From: Nocardia amamiensis NBRC 102102
Lineage (GTDB): Bacteria; Actinomycetota; Actinomycetes; Mycobacteriales; Mycobacteriaceae
Assembly: GCF_001612745.1 (NCBI RefSeq)
Contig: NZ_BDBA01000130.1
Coordinates: 1-36,123, forward strand
Direction of reading: 5' to 3'
DNA length: 36,123 nucleotides
A program made the translations under genes and the position numbers. Position 1 is the stretch's first letter, and the number at the start of each line of letters is the position of its first letter. Shown here one piece after another: positions 7,898 to 15,047 of the stretch. The notes under the pieces are model-generated. The model was not told the DNA's origin. It worked only from the letters and a program-made list of their open reading frames with translations, and did no database searches.

Positions 7898-8014
7898 GTT
7901 CGTGCGGCACTCGCACGAACGATCGCGCTGGACCGGTCCGTCCTGATGGACCCGACGTTGCCGTCAGGTGCCACGAGGGCCGGGTGCCGGCCCCCTCGTA
8001 CTGAGTAGCTCAGT
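7898..8014 (-). promoter_or_regulatory. Hairpin-rich leader of phoH2
   Basis: Three inverted repeats follow one another before phoH2. GTTCGTGCG 7898-7906 pairs with 7912-7920, just outside the ribosome binding site. A GC-rich hairpin, ACGAGGGCCGG 7973-7983 with 7987-7999 (two-base bulge), lies further up. ACTGAG-TAG-CTCAGT is a palindrome at 8000-8014. On the minus strand these would sit in the 5' untranslated RNA or promoter of phoH2. The arrangement suggests control of this potentially toxic RNase by RNA structure or a bound repressor, but the transcription start is not known. Confidence 0.5.
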
Positions 8015-8148
8015 CACGGTCAGGACCTCCCGTACGAGCCACACCGCCGCGGCCCGCACACCCGACGCTACCTGCGAACCCCGCTTCCGCGCTCAGGGAC
8101 CGATAGGCATGTCCGTGAATTTGTCGTAAACCGCAGCGTCGCGAAGGC

Positions 8149-8526
8149 TCAACGCAGCAGGTCGAGCAGTACCGAGACATGGCTGTGCGCCGGATCCTGT
8201 ACGGCGGTGAGCAAGGTGACCGGACCTTCGGCGGCCAAGGCGCGCAATTCCCGCAAATCTTGCTGAGCCTGCGTCGAGGCGGCTTCGGCCCGGTAGCGGC
8301 GGGCGAACTCGGTGGCCCTGGCATCCCGGTCGGCGTGGAACCAGCGCCGCAGTTCGGTGGACGGGGCGAGCTCCTTGGGCCAGCGATCGACCCGCGCTTG
8401 CGCCTTGCTGATCCCTCGCGGCCAGAGGCGGTCCACCAGGACGCGGGTGCCATCGTCCGGGTCCGGTGTCTCGTAGACGCGCTTCACCCGGAAGCCGGGC
8501 GGCGGTTGGAGTGTCATGGCAGTCAT
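8149..8526 (-). CDS. DUF488 family protein
   Basis: A 125-residue protein of the DUF488 family. The signature KRVYETPDPDDGTRVLVDRLWPRGISKAQA (about 15-44) and the central DRWPKELAPSTELRRWF are highly characteristic. The C-terminal half has VTLLTAVQDPAHSHVSVLLDLL, where typical members read LLYaakDexhnhA. The function is unknown; the family is sometimes near metal or stress genes. Two starts, ATG 8526 and ATG 8517, are possible, and neither has a strong ribosome binding site. It is upstream of phoH2 but separated by about 270 bases containing the phoH2 leader. Confidence 0.9.
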   Translation of the reverse strand: MTAMTLQPPPGFRVKRVYETPDPDDGTRVLVDRLWPRGISKAQARVDRWPKELAPSTELRRWFHADRDARATEFARRYRAEAASTQAQQDLRELRALAAEGPVTLLTAVQDPAHSHVSVLLDLLR

Positions 8527-8603
8527 CGCAGCACGGCCCCGGCACCACGGCGGGATACGCCACGCGGTCGCTGTCGGCCGATCGGACGGATAGAGTCGCT
8601 GGT

Positions 8604-8876
8604 ATGTCCGGTAACGAGGATTTGGAGAAGCTCTCGTCGAAGGAGTTGCACGACCGAGCGATGAAGCTGGCCGTGCGGCGCGGTGATGTGAAGTTCCTCT
8701 GGCGCCTGCTCACCTCGATCCCGGCCGCGGAGGCCGCCGCGGGCAATGTCGGCGAGAGCGAGGCGGACATCAAGTATGTGCTGCCCATGATCGACGACTA
8801 CATCCACGGAGGCGACAGCGCGGTCGCCGAGGTGTTGCGGCCGGTCTATTTGGAGTACCTGGCCAAGCACTCCTGA
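8604..8876 (+). CDS. Small conserved actinobacterial protein, function unknown
   Basis: A 90-residue acidic, all-helical protein beginning MSGNEDLEKLSSKELHDRA. I recognise the pattern (LEKLSSxELHDxAVkxAxxxxDvxFxWxLLxxxPAAEAAaG, then a C-terminal LRPxYLEYLxKH) as a small family widespread in actinobacteria with no assigned role. No membrane segment, signal peptide or metal motif is seen. ATG 8604 begins the conserved region; the frame is open upstream across the DUF488 promoter but without protein-like sequence. It is divergent from DUF488 and converges with the next gene. Confidence 0.85.
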   Translation: MSGNEDLEKLSSKELHDRAMKLAVRRGDVKFLWRLLTSIPAAEAAAGNVGESEADIKYVLPMIDDYIHGGDSAVAEVLRPVYLEYLAKHS

Positions 8877-8883
8877 GCCCGGG

Positions 8884-9318
8884 TCAGCAGCGGCCGGTGC
8901 CCCGCGCCAGTATCGCGCGCCCGATGCCAGCGGCCGTGCCGCGCAGGAAGTTCTCCCAGCTGAAGTGGTCGTGCCACAGGATGATTCGGCCGTCGCGCAG
9001 TTCGAACGTGCCTGCCACCCAGAATCCGATGCGCACCGGCCCGAAGCGCAGGTAGTCGGTGCGGTCGGTGAGCACGATGTCGCCGTCGGCGGCGATGTGG
9101 TGCAGGTCGACGCCGAATCCGAGCCAGTCGCGACGCAGGCTGCGCAGCATGCCACCGACCCGGCGGACGCCTTTCACGTCGGGCAGCGAGGTGTTCTTCC
9201 AGACGATGTCCGGGTGCAGCAGGTCGATCGCCTCCTCGGACGCCCCGAGCTCCAGTGCGGCGAAGAATTCCCGCACGGTGGTGATCGAGTCCTGTTTCAG
9301 GTCGGGTTCGTCGGTCAT
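8884..9318 (-). CDS. Limonene-1,2-epoxide hydrolase family protein
   Basis: A 144-residue NTF2-fold protein resembling limonene-1,2-epoxide hydrolase and its mycobacterial relative EphG. The fold's catalytic Asp-Arg-Asp set is visible as R86 and D88 (LTDRTDYL) and D117 (LWHDHF), and N42 is in place. The Tyr that helps position the water in limonene epoxide hydrolase is replaced by Trp (VWKN, W40). It would hydrolyse an epoxide to a diol by one-step water attack if active. It lies 22 bp behind the TetR gene on the same strand, opposite an FAD monooxygenase, suggesting a monooxygenase and hydrolase pair. It could also be a binding protein of the same fold. Confidence 0.8.
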   Translation of the reverse strand: MTDEPDLKQDSITTVREFFAALELGASEEAIDLLHPDIVWKNTSLPDVKGVRRVGGMLRSLRRDWLGFGVDLHHIAADGDIVLTDRTDYLRFGPVRIGFWVAGTFELRDGRIILWHDHFSWENFLRGTAAGIGRAILARGTGRC

Positions 9319-9340
9319 GGTCCGAGCCTAAGCCGCACGG

Positions 9341-10054
9341 TCAGCGACGGCGCGCGATGAGCACGGCAAGTCCGTCGAGGATGCGCCCGATGCCGAACTG
9401 CAATGCGCCTTCCCCACCCGCGGCCGCGCCCTCCTCGGCGAACGCGGCGGCCGACTCCGGGTAGCGCTCGGCTGCGGCGGCGACCAGGTCGGCGAACTGC
9501 CCCGCGATCTGTTTCTCGAGTGCCTCGGCGTCCATCGCGCGCACCTGCTGCACCAGACTGCGCGCGTGGCCGGTCAGCAGGACGATAGTGTCCAGTCGTT
9601 CGGCGTTGGTGAGTCCGGTCCCGGCGAGCGCGCCGAGCGCGGATTCCATCCAGGCCAGCTCGTTCGGGCCGATCGGCCGCACCCCCACCGACACCTCCAG
9701 CGACCAGGGGTGTTCGCGGAAACGCTGGTACAGCGTCGCGCACCAGGAGCCGAGTCGGTCGCGCCACGGCTCCTCCGACGTCGGCTCGACTGTGATCTCC
9801 GGGGGCGCGCCGAGCGCGGCGTCCAGCATCAGCGCGACGAGCTCGGCCTTGCCGGGCACGTAGCGGTACAGCGACATCTTGGTGAAGCCGAGCCGCTCGG
9901 CCAGCCGCTGCATCGACAGGTTGGCCAAGCCCTCGGCGTCGGCGAGCGCGATGGCCTCCGCGACGATCCGCTCCAGCGACAGCGCGGGTTTCGGGCCGCG
10001 CTTGGGGCGCTGCTGCGTGCCCCAGAGCAGTTCGAGGGCGGTCGGTGCCGGCAT
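9341..10054 (-). CDS. TetR-family transcriptional regulator
   Basis: A 237-residue regulator of TetR type with a C-terminal domain like that of TetR itself. The N-terminal KRGPKPALSLERIVAEAIALADAEGLANLSMQRLAERLGFTKMSLYRYVPGK region (about 18-70) contains the helix-turn-helix, whose recognition helix is TKMSLYRYV. The rest is a helical ligand-binding and dimer domain. It is divergent from the FAD monooxygenase gene, with about 107 bp between starts, and upstream of the epoxide-hydrolase-like gene. It most likely represses both directions and is relieved by a substrate of the oxygenase. Confidence 0.92.
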   Translation of the reverse strand: MPAPTALELLWGTQQRPKRGPKPALSLERIVAEAIALADAEGLANLSMQRLAERLGFTKMSLYRYVPGKAELVALMLDAALGAPPEITVEPTSEEPWRDRLGSWCATLYQRFREHPWSLEVSVGVRPIGPNELAWMESALGALAGTGLTNAERLDTIVLLTGHARSLVQQVRAMDAEALEKQIAGQFADLVAAAAERYPESAAAFAEEGAAAGGEGALQFGIGRILDGLAVLIARRR

Positions 10055-10077
10055 GACCGAATCCTTCCGGAAAAGCC

Positions 10078-10143
10078 TTGACGTTGAACTGTGTCTACCA
10101 TACGCTAATTTGCGTCCATCGGATACAGTTTCTATCAGACACA
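10078..10143 (+). promoter_or_regulatory. Promoter and candidate TetR operator for the monooxygenase
   Basis: A plausible vegetative promoter reads TTGACG (10078-10083), a 17-base spacer, then TACGCT (10101-10106). Within the spacer CTGTGTCT (10089-10096) is repeated in inverted form as AGACACAG at 10136-10143, and two related direct motifs, GTGTCTACC and GTTTCTATC, are present. These are candidate sites for the divergent TetR regulator. Confidence 0.35.
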
Positions 10144-10161
10144 GATTCAGGCGGGTCTCCC

Positions 10162-11358
10162 ATGCGCAACACCACCGTCCTCGTCTCCGGCGCAGGCATC
10201 GCCGGGCCTGCGCTGGCCTACTGGCTGCATCGCTACGGATTCGCGGTCACCGTCGTAGAGCGCGCTCCCGCCTTGCGCCCCGGCGGACAGGCCGTCGACT
10301 TCAAAGGCCGCACCCACCGCACCGTCCTGGAGCGGATGGGCATTCTGGATGACGTCGAGGAACGCAGGACCGGCACCACCGACACCGTGTTCGTCGACGA
10401 ACGCGGCACCCGGCTCGCCCTGATGTCGGGCGATTTCACCGGCGGCGATGTGGAGATCCTGCGTGGCGACCTGTCGGAGATCATCTACCGGCGTACCGCC
10501 GACCACTGCGAATACCTGTTCGGTGATTCGATCACCGCGCTCGGCGAGACCGGGGACGGTGTGCAGGTCGAGTTCGAGCACGCGCCCGCGCGCACCGTCG
10601 ATCTCGTCTTCGGGGCCGACGGCCTTCACTCCCGGGTCCGAGCGCTGGCTTTCGGCCCGGAGCGGGACTTCGTGAAGCACCTGGGCTACTACTACGGCGT
10701 GGCGGGCGCGAGCCCGTGGAGCACGGATACGACCGGGCCGCGGGAACGAGCGACCGCCTACGCGCACAACGCTCCCGGGCGGCTCGCCATCACCGGCGGC
10801 CCGAAGGCGCAGCAGCTGTACATGTTCGCGACCGCCGAACTCGACTACGCCCGCGACGACAGCGCGGCCCAGCGGCGCATCCTCGCCGAGACCTACGCCG
10901 ACGTGGGTTGGGAAGTGCCGCGGATGCTCGCGGAGCTGGCCGGCTTCGACGACGTCTACCTGGACTCGGTCAGCCAGGTCCGCATGGCGGGCCGCTACAC
11001 CGAAGGACGCGTCGCGCTGGTCGGCGACTCCGCGTACGGAAACACCCTCGGCGGCTTCGGCACCGGGCTCGCCGTGGTCGGCGCGTACGTCATCGCGGGC
11101 GAATTGGCGCTGGCCGACGGCGACCACACGGTGGCCTTCGCCCGCTATGACGAGATCATGCAGCGGTACGCGAAGATCGCGGGCAACAGCAACGTCGGTC
11201 CCTTCCTGGCTCCGAAGACCGCGCTCGGCATCAGAATGCGCAACTGGTTCCTCGGATCTCACTTGTTCCGCCTGATGGCGAAATACGGCGACAATGCCGC
11301 CAACGACATCGACCTGCGGGACTACCCCGCTCTCGTCGGCGCGCGGGACGCGAGCTGA
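10162..11358 (+). CDS. FAD-dependent monooxygenase
   Basis: A 398-residue class A flavoprotein monooxygenase of the PHBH/TetX type, which uses NAD(P)H and oxygen to hydroxylate or epoxidise a substrate. Motifs: GxGxxG in VSGAGIAGPALAYWL (10-15), the DG-like stretch FGADGLHSRVR (about 152-162) and the second FAD motif VALVGDSAYGNTLGGFGTGLA (about 286-306), which corresponds to GDAAH-P in relatives. ATG 10162 starts immediately before the Rossmann strand; an earlier in-frame ATG at 10078 adds non-conserved sequence. It is divergent from the TetR and epoxide-hydrolase-like genes. Substrate is unknown. Confidence 0.92.
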   Translation: MRNTTVLVSGAGIAGPALAYWLHRYGFAVTVVERAPALRPGGQAVDFKGRTHRTVLERMGILDDVEERRTGTTDTVFVDERGTRLALMSGDFTGGDVEILRGDLSEIIYRRTADHCEYLFGDSITALGETGDGVQVEFEHAPARTVDLVFGADGLHSRVRALAFGPERDFVKHLGYYYGVAGASPWSTDTTGPRERATAYAHNAPGRLAITGGPKAQQLYMFATAELDYARDDSAAQRRILAETYADVGWEVPRMLAELAGFDDVYLDSVSQVRMAGRYTEGRVALVGDSAYGNTLGGFGTGLAVVGAYVIAGELALADGDHTVAFARYDEIMQRYAKIAGNSNVGPFLAPKTALGIRMRNWFLGSHLFRLMAKYGDNAANDIDLRDYPALVGARDAS

Positions 11359-11498
11359 CAAATCGTCACCCGGCTTGACATCGATCCGACTCCACCCGCT
11401 CGCGGGGTTGCGCGACACAGAACCGCAGTTCGCGAGGGCCGCATCGCCGACACAGAGTGCCGCGGGGCGTCGACCCGAGCAGTCTGTTGTGTTTCGAT

Positions 11499-11527
11499 GG
11501 AACCGGAGCGGGATGGGACGCGTCTAT
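11499..11527 (+). promoter_or_regulatory. Possible ECF-sigma-type promoter of the type VII cassette
   Basis: GGAACC at 11499-11504 is followed 17 bases later by GTCTAT at 11522-11527, resembling the GGAAC and GTT/GTC pattern of stress sigma factors in this group. It lies 33 bases before the first gene of the cassette. The rest of 11359-11559 shows no gene. Short motifs like this arise by chance, so this is only a candidate. Confidence 0.3.
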
Positions 11528-11559
11528 AGGGTCAGACAGCACTGACGGAAGGGGCGGCG

Positions 11560-11946
11560 ATGGCGGACAGTCCGTTTCCCGGTTACATCGAGGCTGCGAA
11601 AACCGGGGCGTTGCAGGTGCGAATGGATCCGCAAGGGTTCGTCGAGATCGACCGAGCGTGCCAGGAGTTGATCAACCAGCTCACCGGCGCACGTGCTGAC
11701 GCGCGCGAACTCGGCGAGAAGGGCAACTGGGGATTGGGCGAGGGCAATCCGCGCCTGACGTCGGCGTTTGAACTGGTCCAGCTCTTCCGGGAGAAAGCCT
11801 TCGGAGGCCCGAACAATGCCTACGACACCCTGAGCGACTACATCACGGCCGCCGAGGAAATCCGCGCACTGTTCAAGTCCATCAGCGACACCTACGAACG
11901 CACCGACGCCGAGTTCGCGGCCAAGATGCGGGAACTCAGCGTATGA
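11560..11946 (+). CDS. Helical type VII secretion substrate-like protein (YxxxD)
   Basis: A 128-residue, probably all-helical protein without signal peptide. A helix-turn-helix arrangement surrounds NWGLGEG (56-62), and a C-terminal helix carries YERTD (Y112 to D116), matching the YxxxD/E secretion signal of ESX substrates. It is preceded by GAAGGGG at good spacing and overlaps the DUF3558 gene by four bases (ATGA). The cassette also encodes a PPE-like protein and EspG, so this could be the PE/EspC-like partner. I do not recognise a named family with certainty. Confidence 0.75.
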   Translation: MADSPFPGYIEAAKTGALQVRMDPQGFVEIDRACQELINQLTGARADARELGEKGNWGLGEGNPRLTSAFELVQLFREKAFGGPNNAYDTLSDYITAAEEIRALFKSISDTYERTDAEFAAKMRELSV

Positions 11947-12536
11947 CCGTCATCGAGCACAGAAGACGTTGGTCGCAGGCCGGTTGCGCGGCAGTGATAT
12001 CGGCAGTACTGCTCGCCGGTTGTGGACAAGACCCCGAGTCGGCCCAGACGACCACATCCACACCACCACCGGGTGCCGCTACCACCAGCGCGAATTCCAC
12101 CGTCCAGGCAGGTCCGCAGAATTCGTTCGATCCCTGCACCACCTTGACACCGCCGTTCTTGACCGAACATCAGTGGGATGCGCTGCCGCCCGCGGCGAAG
12201 CAGAACAGCACGGGCGGCATCAGCTGGAAGGGGTGCCGGTATGTCGCCCGGGCCGGATACGGCCTCACCATCCAATCAACCAATGGGACGCTCGATCAGG
12301 TGAGGGAGAAGTTCCCCTCGGCGGTGGATATCTCCGTGGGCAGTCGAAAAGCATTGCGCTACGAGGCTCGTCCCGATGTTCCGGGTGGCTGCACCGTCAA
12401 CGTCGAGATGCAAGGCGGCTCACTCTACATCCTCGTCGACGATCCGAGCGGAAAACACCCTCGCAAGCTGTCGCCGTGTGACAACGCAACCGACATCGCC
12501 CAGACAGTCGCACCGCTGCTGCCTTCGGGCAGTTGA
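11943..12536 (+). CDS. DUF3558 lipoprotein
   Basis: A 197-residue lipoprotein. The N-terminal region ends in the lipobox LLAGC (Cys27), followed by a Thr/Pro/Ser-rich linker (about 31-60). The folded part begins FDPCTTLTPPFLTEHQWDALPP and contains ISWKGCRYV and the final LSPCDNATDIAQTVAPLLP, all hallmarks of DUF3558, with four conserved Cys that could form two disulfides. The function of DUF3558 is unknown; members are abundant in Nocardia and Mycobacterium. Start and stop overlap or closely abut neighbours, so it is part of the type VII cassette operon. Confidence 0.9.
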   Translation: MTVIEHRRRWSQAGCAAVISAVLLAGCGQDPESAQTTTSTPPPGAATTSANSTVQAGPQNSFDPCTTLTPPFLTEHQWDALPPAAKQNSTGGISWKGCRYVARAGYGLTIQSTNGTLDQVREKFPSAVDISVGSRKALRYEARPDVPGGCTVNVEMQGGSLYILVDDPSGKHPRKLSPCDNATDIAQTVAPLLPSGS

Positions 12537-12554
12537 ACACCCGGGGGACCGATC

Positions 12555-13742
12555 ATGAGACAGACCGATGGCCGAGCGATCACCAATCCGGAGAACGCGC
12601 ACAGTTTCTCGCACGCCGAGATCAAACAGGCGGCCGACGGGATGAACCCGGCCGAGCTCGGCGGTGCGTTCGACGCGTGGGCGGGTATCGCGGCGGCGGT
12701 GACGAATGCTGGCCAGGAGTTCGAAACCGCGATCAAGAAGGCGGTGGAACAGCATTGGGAGGGCGCGGCGGCGGAGAGCGCGGTCCGCGCCGTGCGGGAC
12801 TACGCGGCGCGGGTCGGGGAATTCGGCGAGGCATTGGGCGCCCAGAACGGGCCGCTGTCGGCGGCGGCGAACGCGGCGGCGAAGTTCAAGGCATCGGTGC
12901 CCGACGTGCTGGACACCTCCGGTAATCCGGCCGATCCACAGCAGCGCAACTCACGGGAAGAACAAGCCCGCGACGAAATGAACACCCAGTACATCCAGCC
13001 GTACGGGACCACCGCACCGGGCATCCCCACCCTTCCGCCACCCAACGGGCCCACCGCCGCGTCATCGGGCATCGCGGCCGGAAACAGCACGGAGCCGGGT
13101 ACGAGCGCCAGCTCGCAGGCTCTGTCGAACGGTACCGGCACCAGCGACACCGCCTCCTCGGAGGACACGCCCCCTTCCGAGGACAGCGCCGCCACGGTCG
13201 GCGCCGACACGGAAACGAACCCGGACGATCAGGCGCAGCCGACCTCCGAGGTGCCGGAAACCGTTGCTGCCCAGACGGTTTCCCAGAACCAGGACATCGC
13301 GACGTCGACCACGGCGGCGTCCACCACAAGGTCTCCGGCATCCGGCCTCGGCACCGCGATCGCGCCCGCCACGCCACTGCCGACGACGCCCGCCACCGTC
13401 ACTCCGACCTCACAGGACGCCACGCCGCGCAGGCCGGGCACGCCCAGTCCGCTCGGTCGGCCGAGCGTCACCGGGGACAGCGACAACCAACAGCGACCAG
13501 GTACCTCCCGCGCCGCGCCGCCCACTGCGCCCGCGGCTTCGACGGCACCATCCGCCGTGCCGGGACGCCCCGGAGCGCCCGGCGTCTCGGGGTACTCGGG
13601 CATGATCCCGCCCGGGATGCGCGGCCGCCGAGCGGACGACGACGAGCACAAATCGCCGAATTACCTGCGGACCGAAGAGCACGCGAAAGAGTTGCTCGGC
13701 GAGGTGAAGCCCACCGTCCCGCCGGTGTTCGGAGAACAATGA
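12555..13742 (+). CDS. PPE-like WxG protein with Pro/Thr/Ser-rich tail
   Basis: A 395-residue protein in two parts. Residues 1 to about 115 are helical with a WxG turn (HWEG, W68-G70) between long helices, resembling PPE and other large WXG-type ESX substrates; the classical N-terminal PPE triplet is absent. From about 140 to 370 it is low-complexity (Pro, Thr, Ser, Ala), then ends in a charged segment. The start is ATG 12555 after GGGGGA. Its stop overlaps the EspG start (ATGA). EspG chaperones bind PPE helices, so this is the likely client, with the YxxxD protein as heterodimer partner. Confidence 0.8.
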   Translation: MRQTDGRAITNPENAHSFSHAEIKQAADGMNPAELGGAFDAWAGIAAAVTNAGQEFETAIKKAVEQHWEGAAAESAVRAVRDYAARVGEFGEALGAQNGPLSAAANAAAKFKASVPDVLDTSGNPADPQQRNSREEQARDEMNTQYIQPYGTTAPGIPTLPPPNGPTAASSGIAAGNSTEPGTSASSQALSNGTGTSDTASSEDTPPSEDSAATVGADTETNPDDQAQPTSEVPETVAAQTVSQNQDIATSTTAASTTRSPASGLGTAIAPATPLPTTPATVTPTSQDATPRRPGTPSPLGRPSVTGDSDNQQRPGTSRAAPPTAPAASTAPSAVPGRPGAPGVSGYSGMIPPGMRGRRADDDEHKSPNYLRTEEHAKELLGEVKPTVPPVFGEQ

Positions 13743-14479
13743 TGGCGCGGTGGACGCTGTCGGCCGAGCAGTTCGCCGCGGCATGGTTCGGCACCGGCCT
13801 GGACCGTATGCCATTCCCGTTCCGGTTCACCAGCCGCTTTCCCGGCCTGCACGAGTACCAGGCGTATCAGCAGCAGTTCCGCGCCGAGCTGGGACGTGAC
13901 GACCGGCTGCCGCTGCGCACCGCGATCACCACGCTGGCCAAACCGGATTGGCGCATCGAGTTGGTCGGCTACGACAACACCCGCGACGCCATCGAGCTGC
14001 GCGCGGTCGCGTGCGGCACCCGCACCGGCTCGGGTGTGCTCGCCGAGCAAGCCCCCGGTCCGGACGGCGGCCGAGTCCGGTTGCGCCGCTGTCGAACCGA
14101 CCAGCTCGCCACCGAATTGGTGCGCCTGCTGCCGGACACCCCGGCCGGGACCACGGGGGAGAAAAGCTTTCTGCTCGACGATCTCAACGACGATCGCCCC
14201 GATCTGACCGGTAGCGCGCCCGCCAGCCAGGTCAAGGAACGCTACCGGCGGTTCTGGCGCCAGTCGTGCACCACGCGTGGCACCGCCGTCGTGCTGCTGG
14301 GTCCGCGCAACGCGGAACCGCTGCGTACCGGCCGCCTGCGCTGGATCGACACGCCCGACGGCCGCTATTGCGAAGTCCCGGCCAATCGCGCGCTGATGAT
14401 CCGCCCCGGTACCAGCGGGGATATCGCCCGCTACCTGGACGAGGCGATTGTGCGCGCCAAAGCACGCATGAACCAATAG
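13739..14479 (+). CDS. espG: EspG-family ESX secretion chaperone
   Basis: A 246-residue protein of the EspG family, cytosolic chaperones that bind the PPE partner of PE/PPE pairs and deliver it to type VII secretion systems. The start MMARWTLSAEQFAAAWFGTGLDRMPFPF and the segments LPLRTAITTLAKPDWRIELVGYD and GTAVVLLGPRNAEPLRTGRLRWIDTPDGRYCEVP follow the family pattern of alternating strands and two helical bundles. ATG 13739 overlaps the stop of the PPE-like gene; ATG 13742 is the alternative. No EccB-E or mycosin gene lies in this window, so it must work with a system encoded elsewhere. Confidence 0.88.
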   Translation: MMARWTLSAEQFAAAWFGTGLDRMPFPFRFTSRFPGLHEYQAYQQQFRAELGRDDRLPLRTAITTLAKPDWRIELVGYDNTRDAIELRAVACGTRTGSGVLAEQAPGPDGGRVRLRRCRTDQLATELVRLLPDTPAGTTGEKSFLLDDLNDDRPDLTGSAPASQVKERYRRFWRQSCTTRGTAVVLLGPRNAEPLRTGRLRWIDTPDGRYCEVPANRALMIRPGTSGDIARYLDEAIVRAKARMNQ

Positions 14480-14514
14480 TTTCGCAGCGGCGCGCGGGCT
14501 CGTAGTTTGGGGCT

Positions 14515-14955
14515 ATGCGAACTCGGGACGAAATCGAAGCATTTCTGGACGAGTATCAGCAGGCGTTGAGCTCGTTCGACGCCGAACGCTCGGCCACGCT
14601 GTGGGGCATGCCGGGCACGATCGTGAGCGACGGATTCGTCGGCTCGCTGTCCTCTCGCGCGGATATGGTCCAGGGACTGCGGCAGTCCTATCCCTTCTAT
14701 CGAGCATTGGGGCTCGCGTCGGTCGACCACACCTTGCTGGGACAGGTCGAGCTCACCGAGCGCATCACACGGTTGCGCGTCCGCTGGCACTTCTTCGATC
14801 AGGCGGGCGAATTGCTCACCGACAGCGACTACGAGTACCTGCTGCGCCGCGACGATGACGGCCTGCTGCGCGTCTATGTCGCGGTCGGGATCGACGAAAT
14901 GCGGAAACTGACCGAACTCGCCGCCGCCAAAGGCGTCGAACTGCCGGGTTCCTGA
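14515..14955 (+). CDS. NTF2-like (SnoaL-fold) protein
   Basis: A 146-residue single-domain protein. The initial helix RDEIEAFLDEYQQALSSFDAERSATLWGMPGTIVSD and the alternating strands afterwards (ITRLRVRWHFFDQAGEL, DYEYLLRRDDDGLLRVYVAVGID) give the cone-shaped NTF2 fold. Such proteins are enzymes (isomerases, dehydratases) or ligand binders; no catalytic set is evident here. The gene starts 35 bases after espG, with TTTGGGG before the ATG, so it may be read with the cassette or from its own promoter. It converges with glyA. Confidence 0.78.
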   Translation: MRTRDEIEAFLDEYQQALSSFDAERSATLWGMPGTIVSDGFVGSLSSRADMVQGLRQSYPFYRALGLASVDHTLLGQVELTERITRLRVRWHFFDQAGELLTDSDYEYLLRRDDDGLLRVYVAVGIDEMRKLTELAAAKGVELPGS

Positions 14956-14990
14956 CTATCACCTGGCGGACGCCCCGCCGAAACGGCGGC

Positions 14991-15022
14991 GGTCGCGCAC
15001 GTGCGACGGCACGTACGCGACC
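14991..15022. terminator. Terminator-like hairpin between NTF2-like gene and glyA
   Basis: GGTCGCGCACGT (14991-15002) pairs with 15011-15022 with one mismatch around an 8-base loop. A smaller hairpin, CCGCCG 14975-14980 with CGGCGG 14984-14989, comes just before. Both lie between the stops of converging genes, where a bidirectional terminator is expected. Confidence 0.6.
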
Positions 15023-15047
15023 ACCGGATGTGCGAAGCGAAGTCCGG

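Noticed and set aside
7683..7916. PhoAT-like small gene upstream of phoH2
   Set aside because: The 77-residue frame overlaps the phoH2 N-terminus and hairpin leader for most of its length, is Arg-rich shadow sequence and has no ribosome binding site that I trust.
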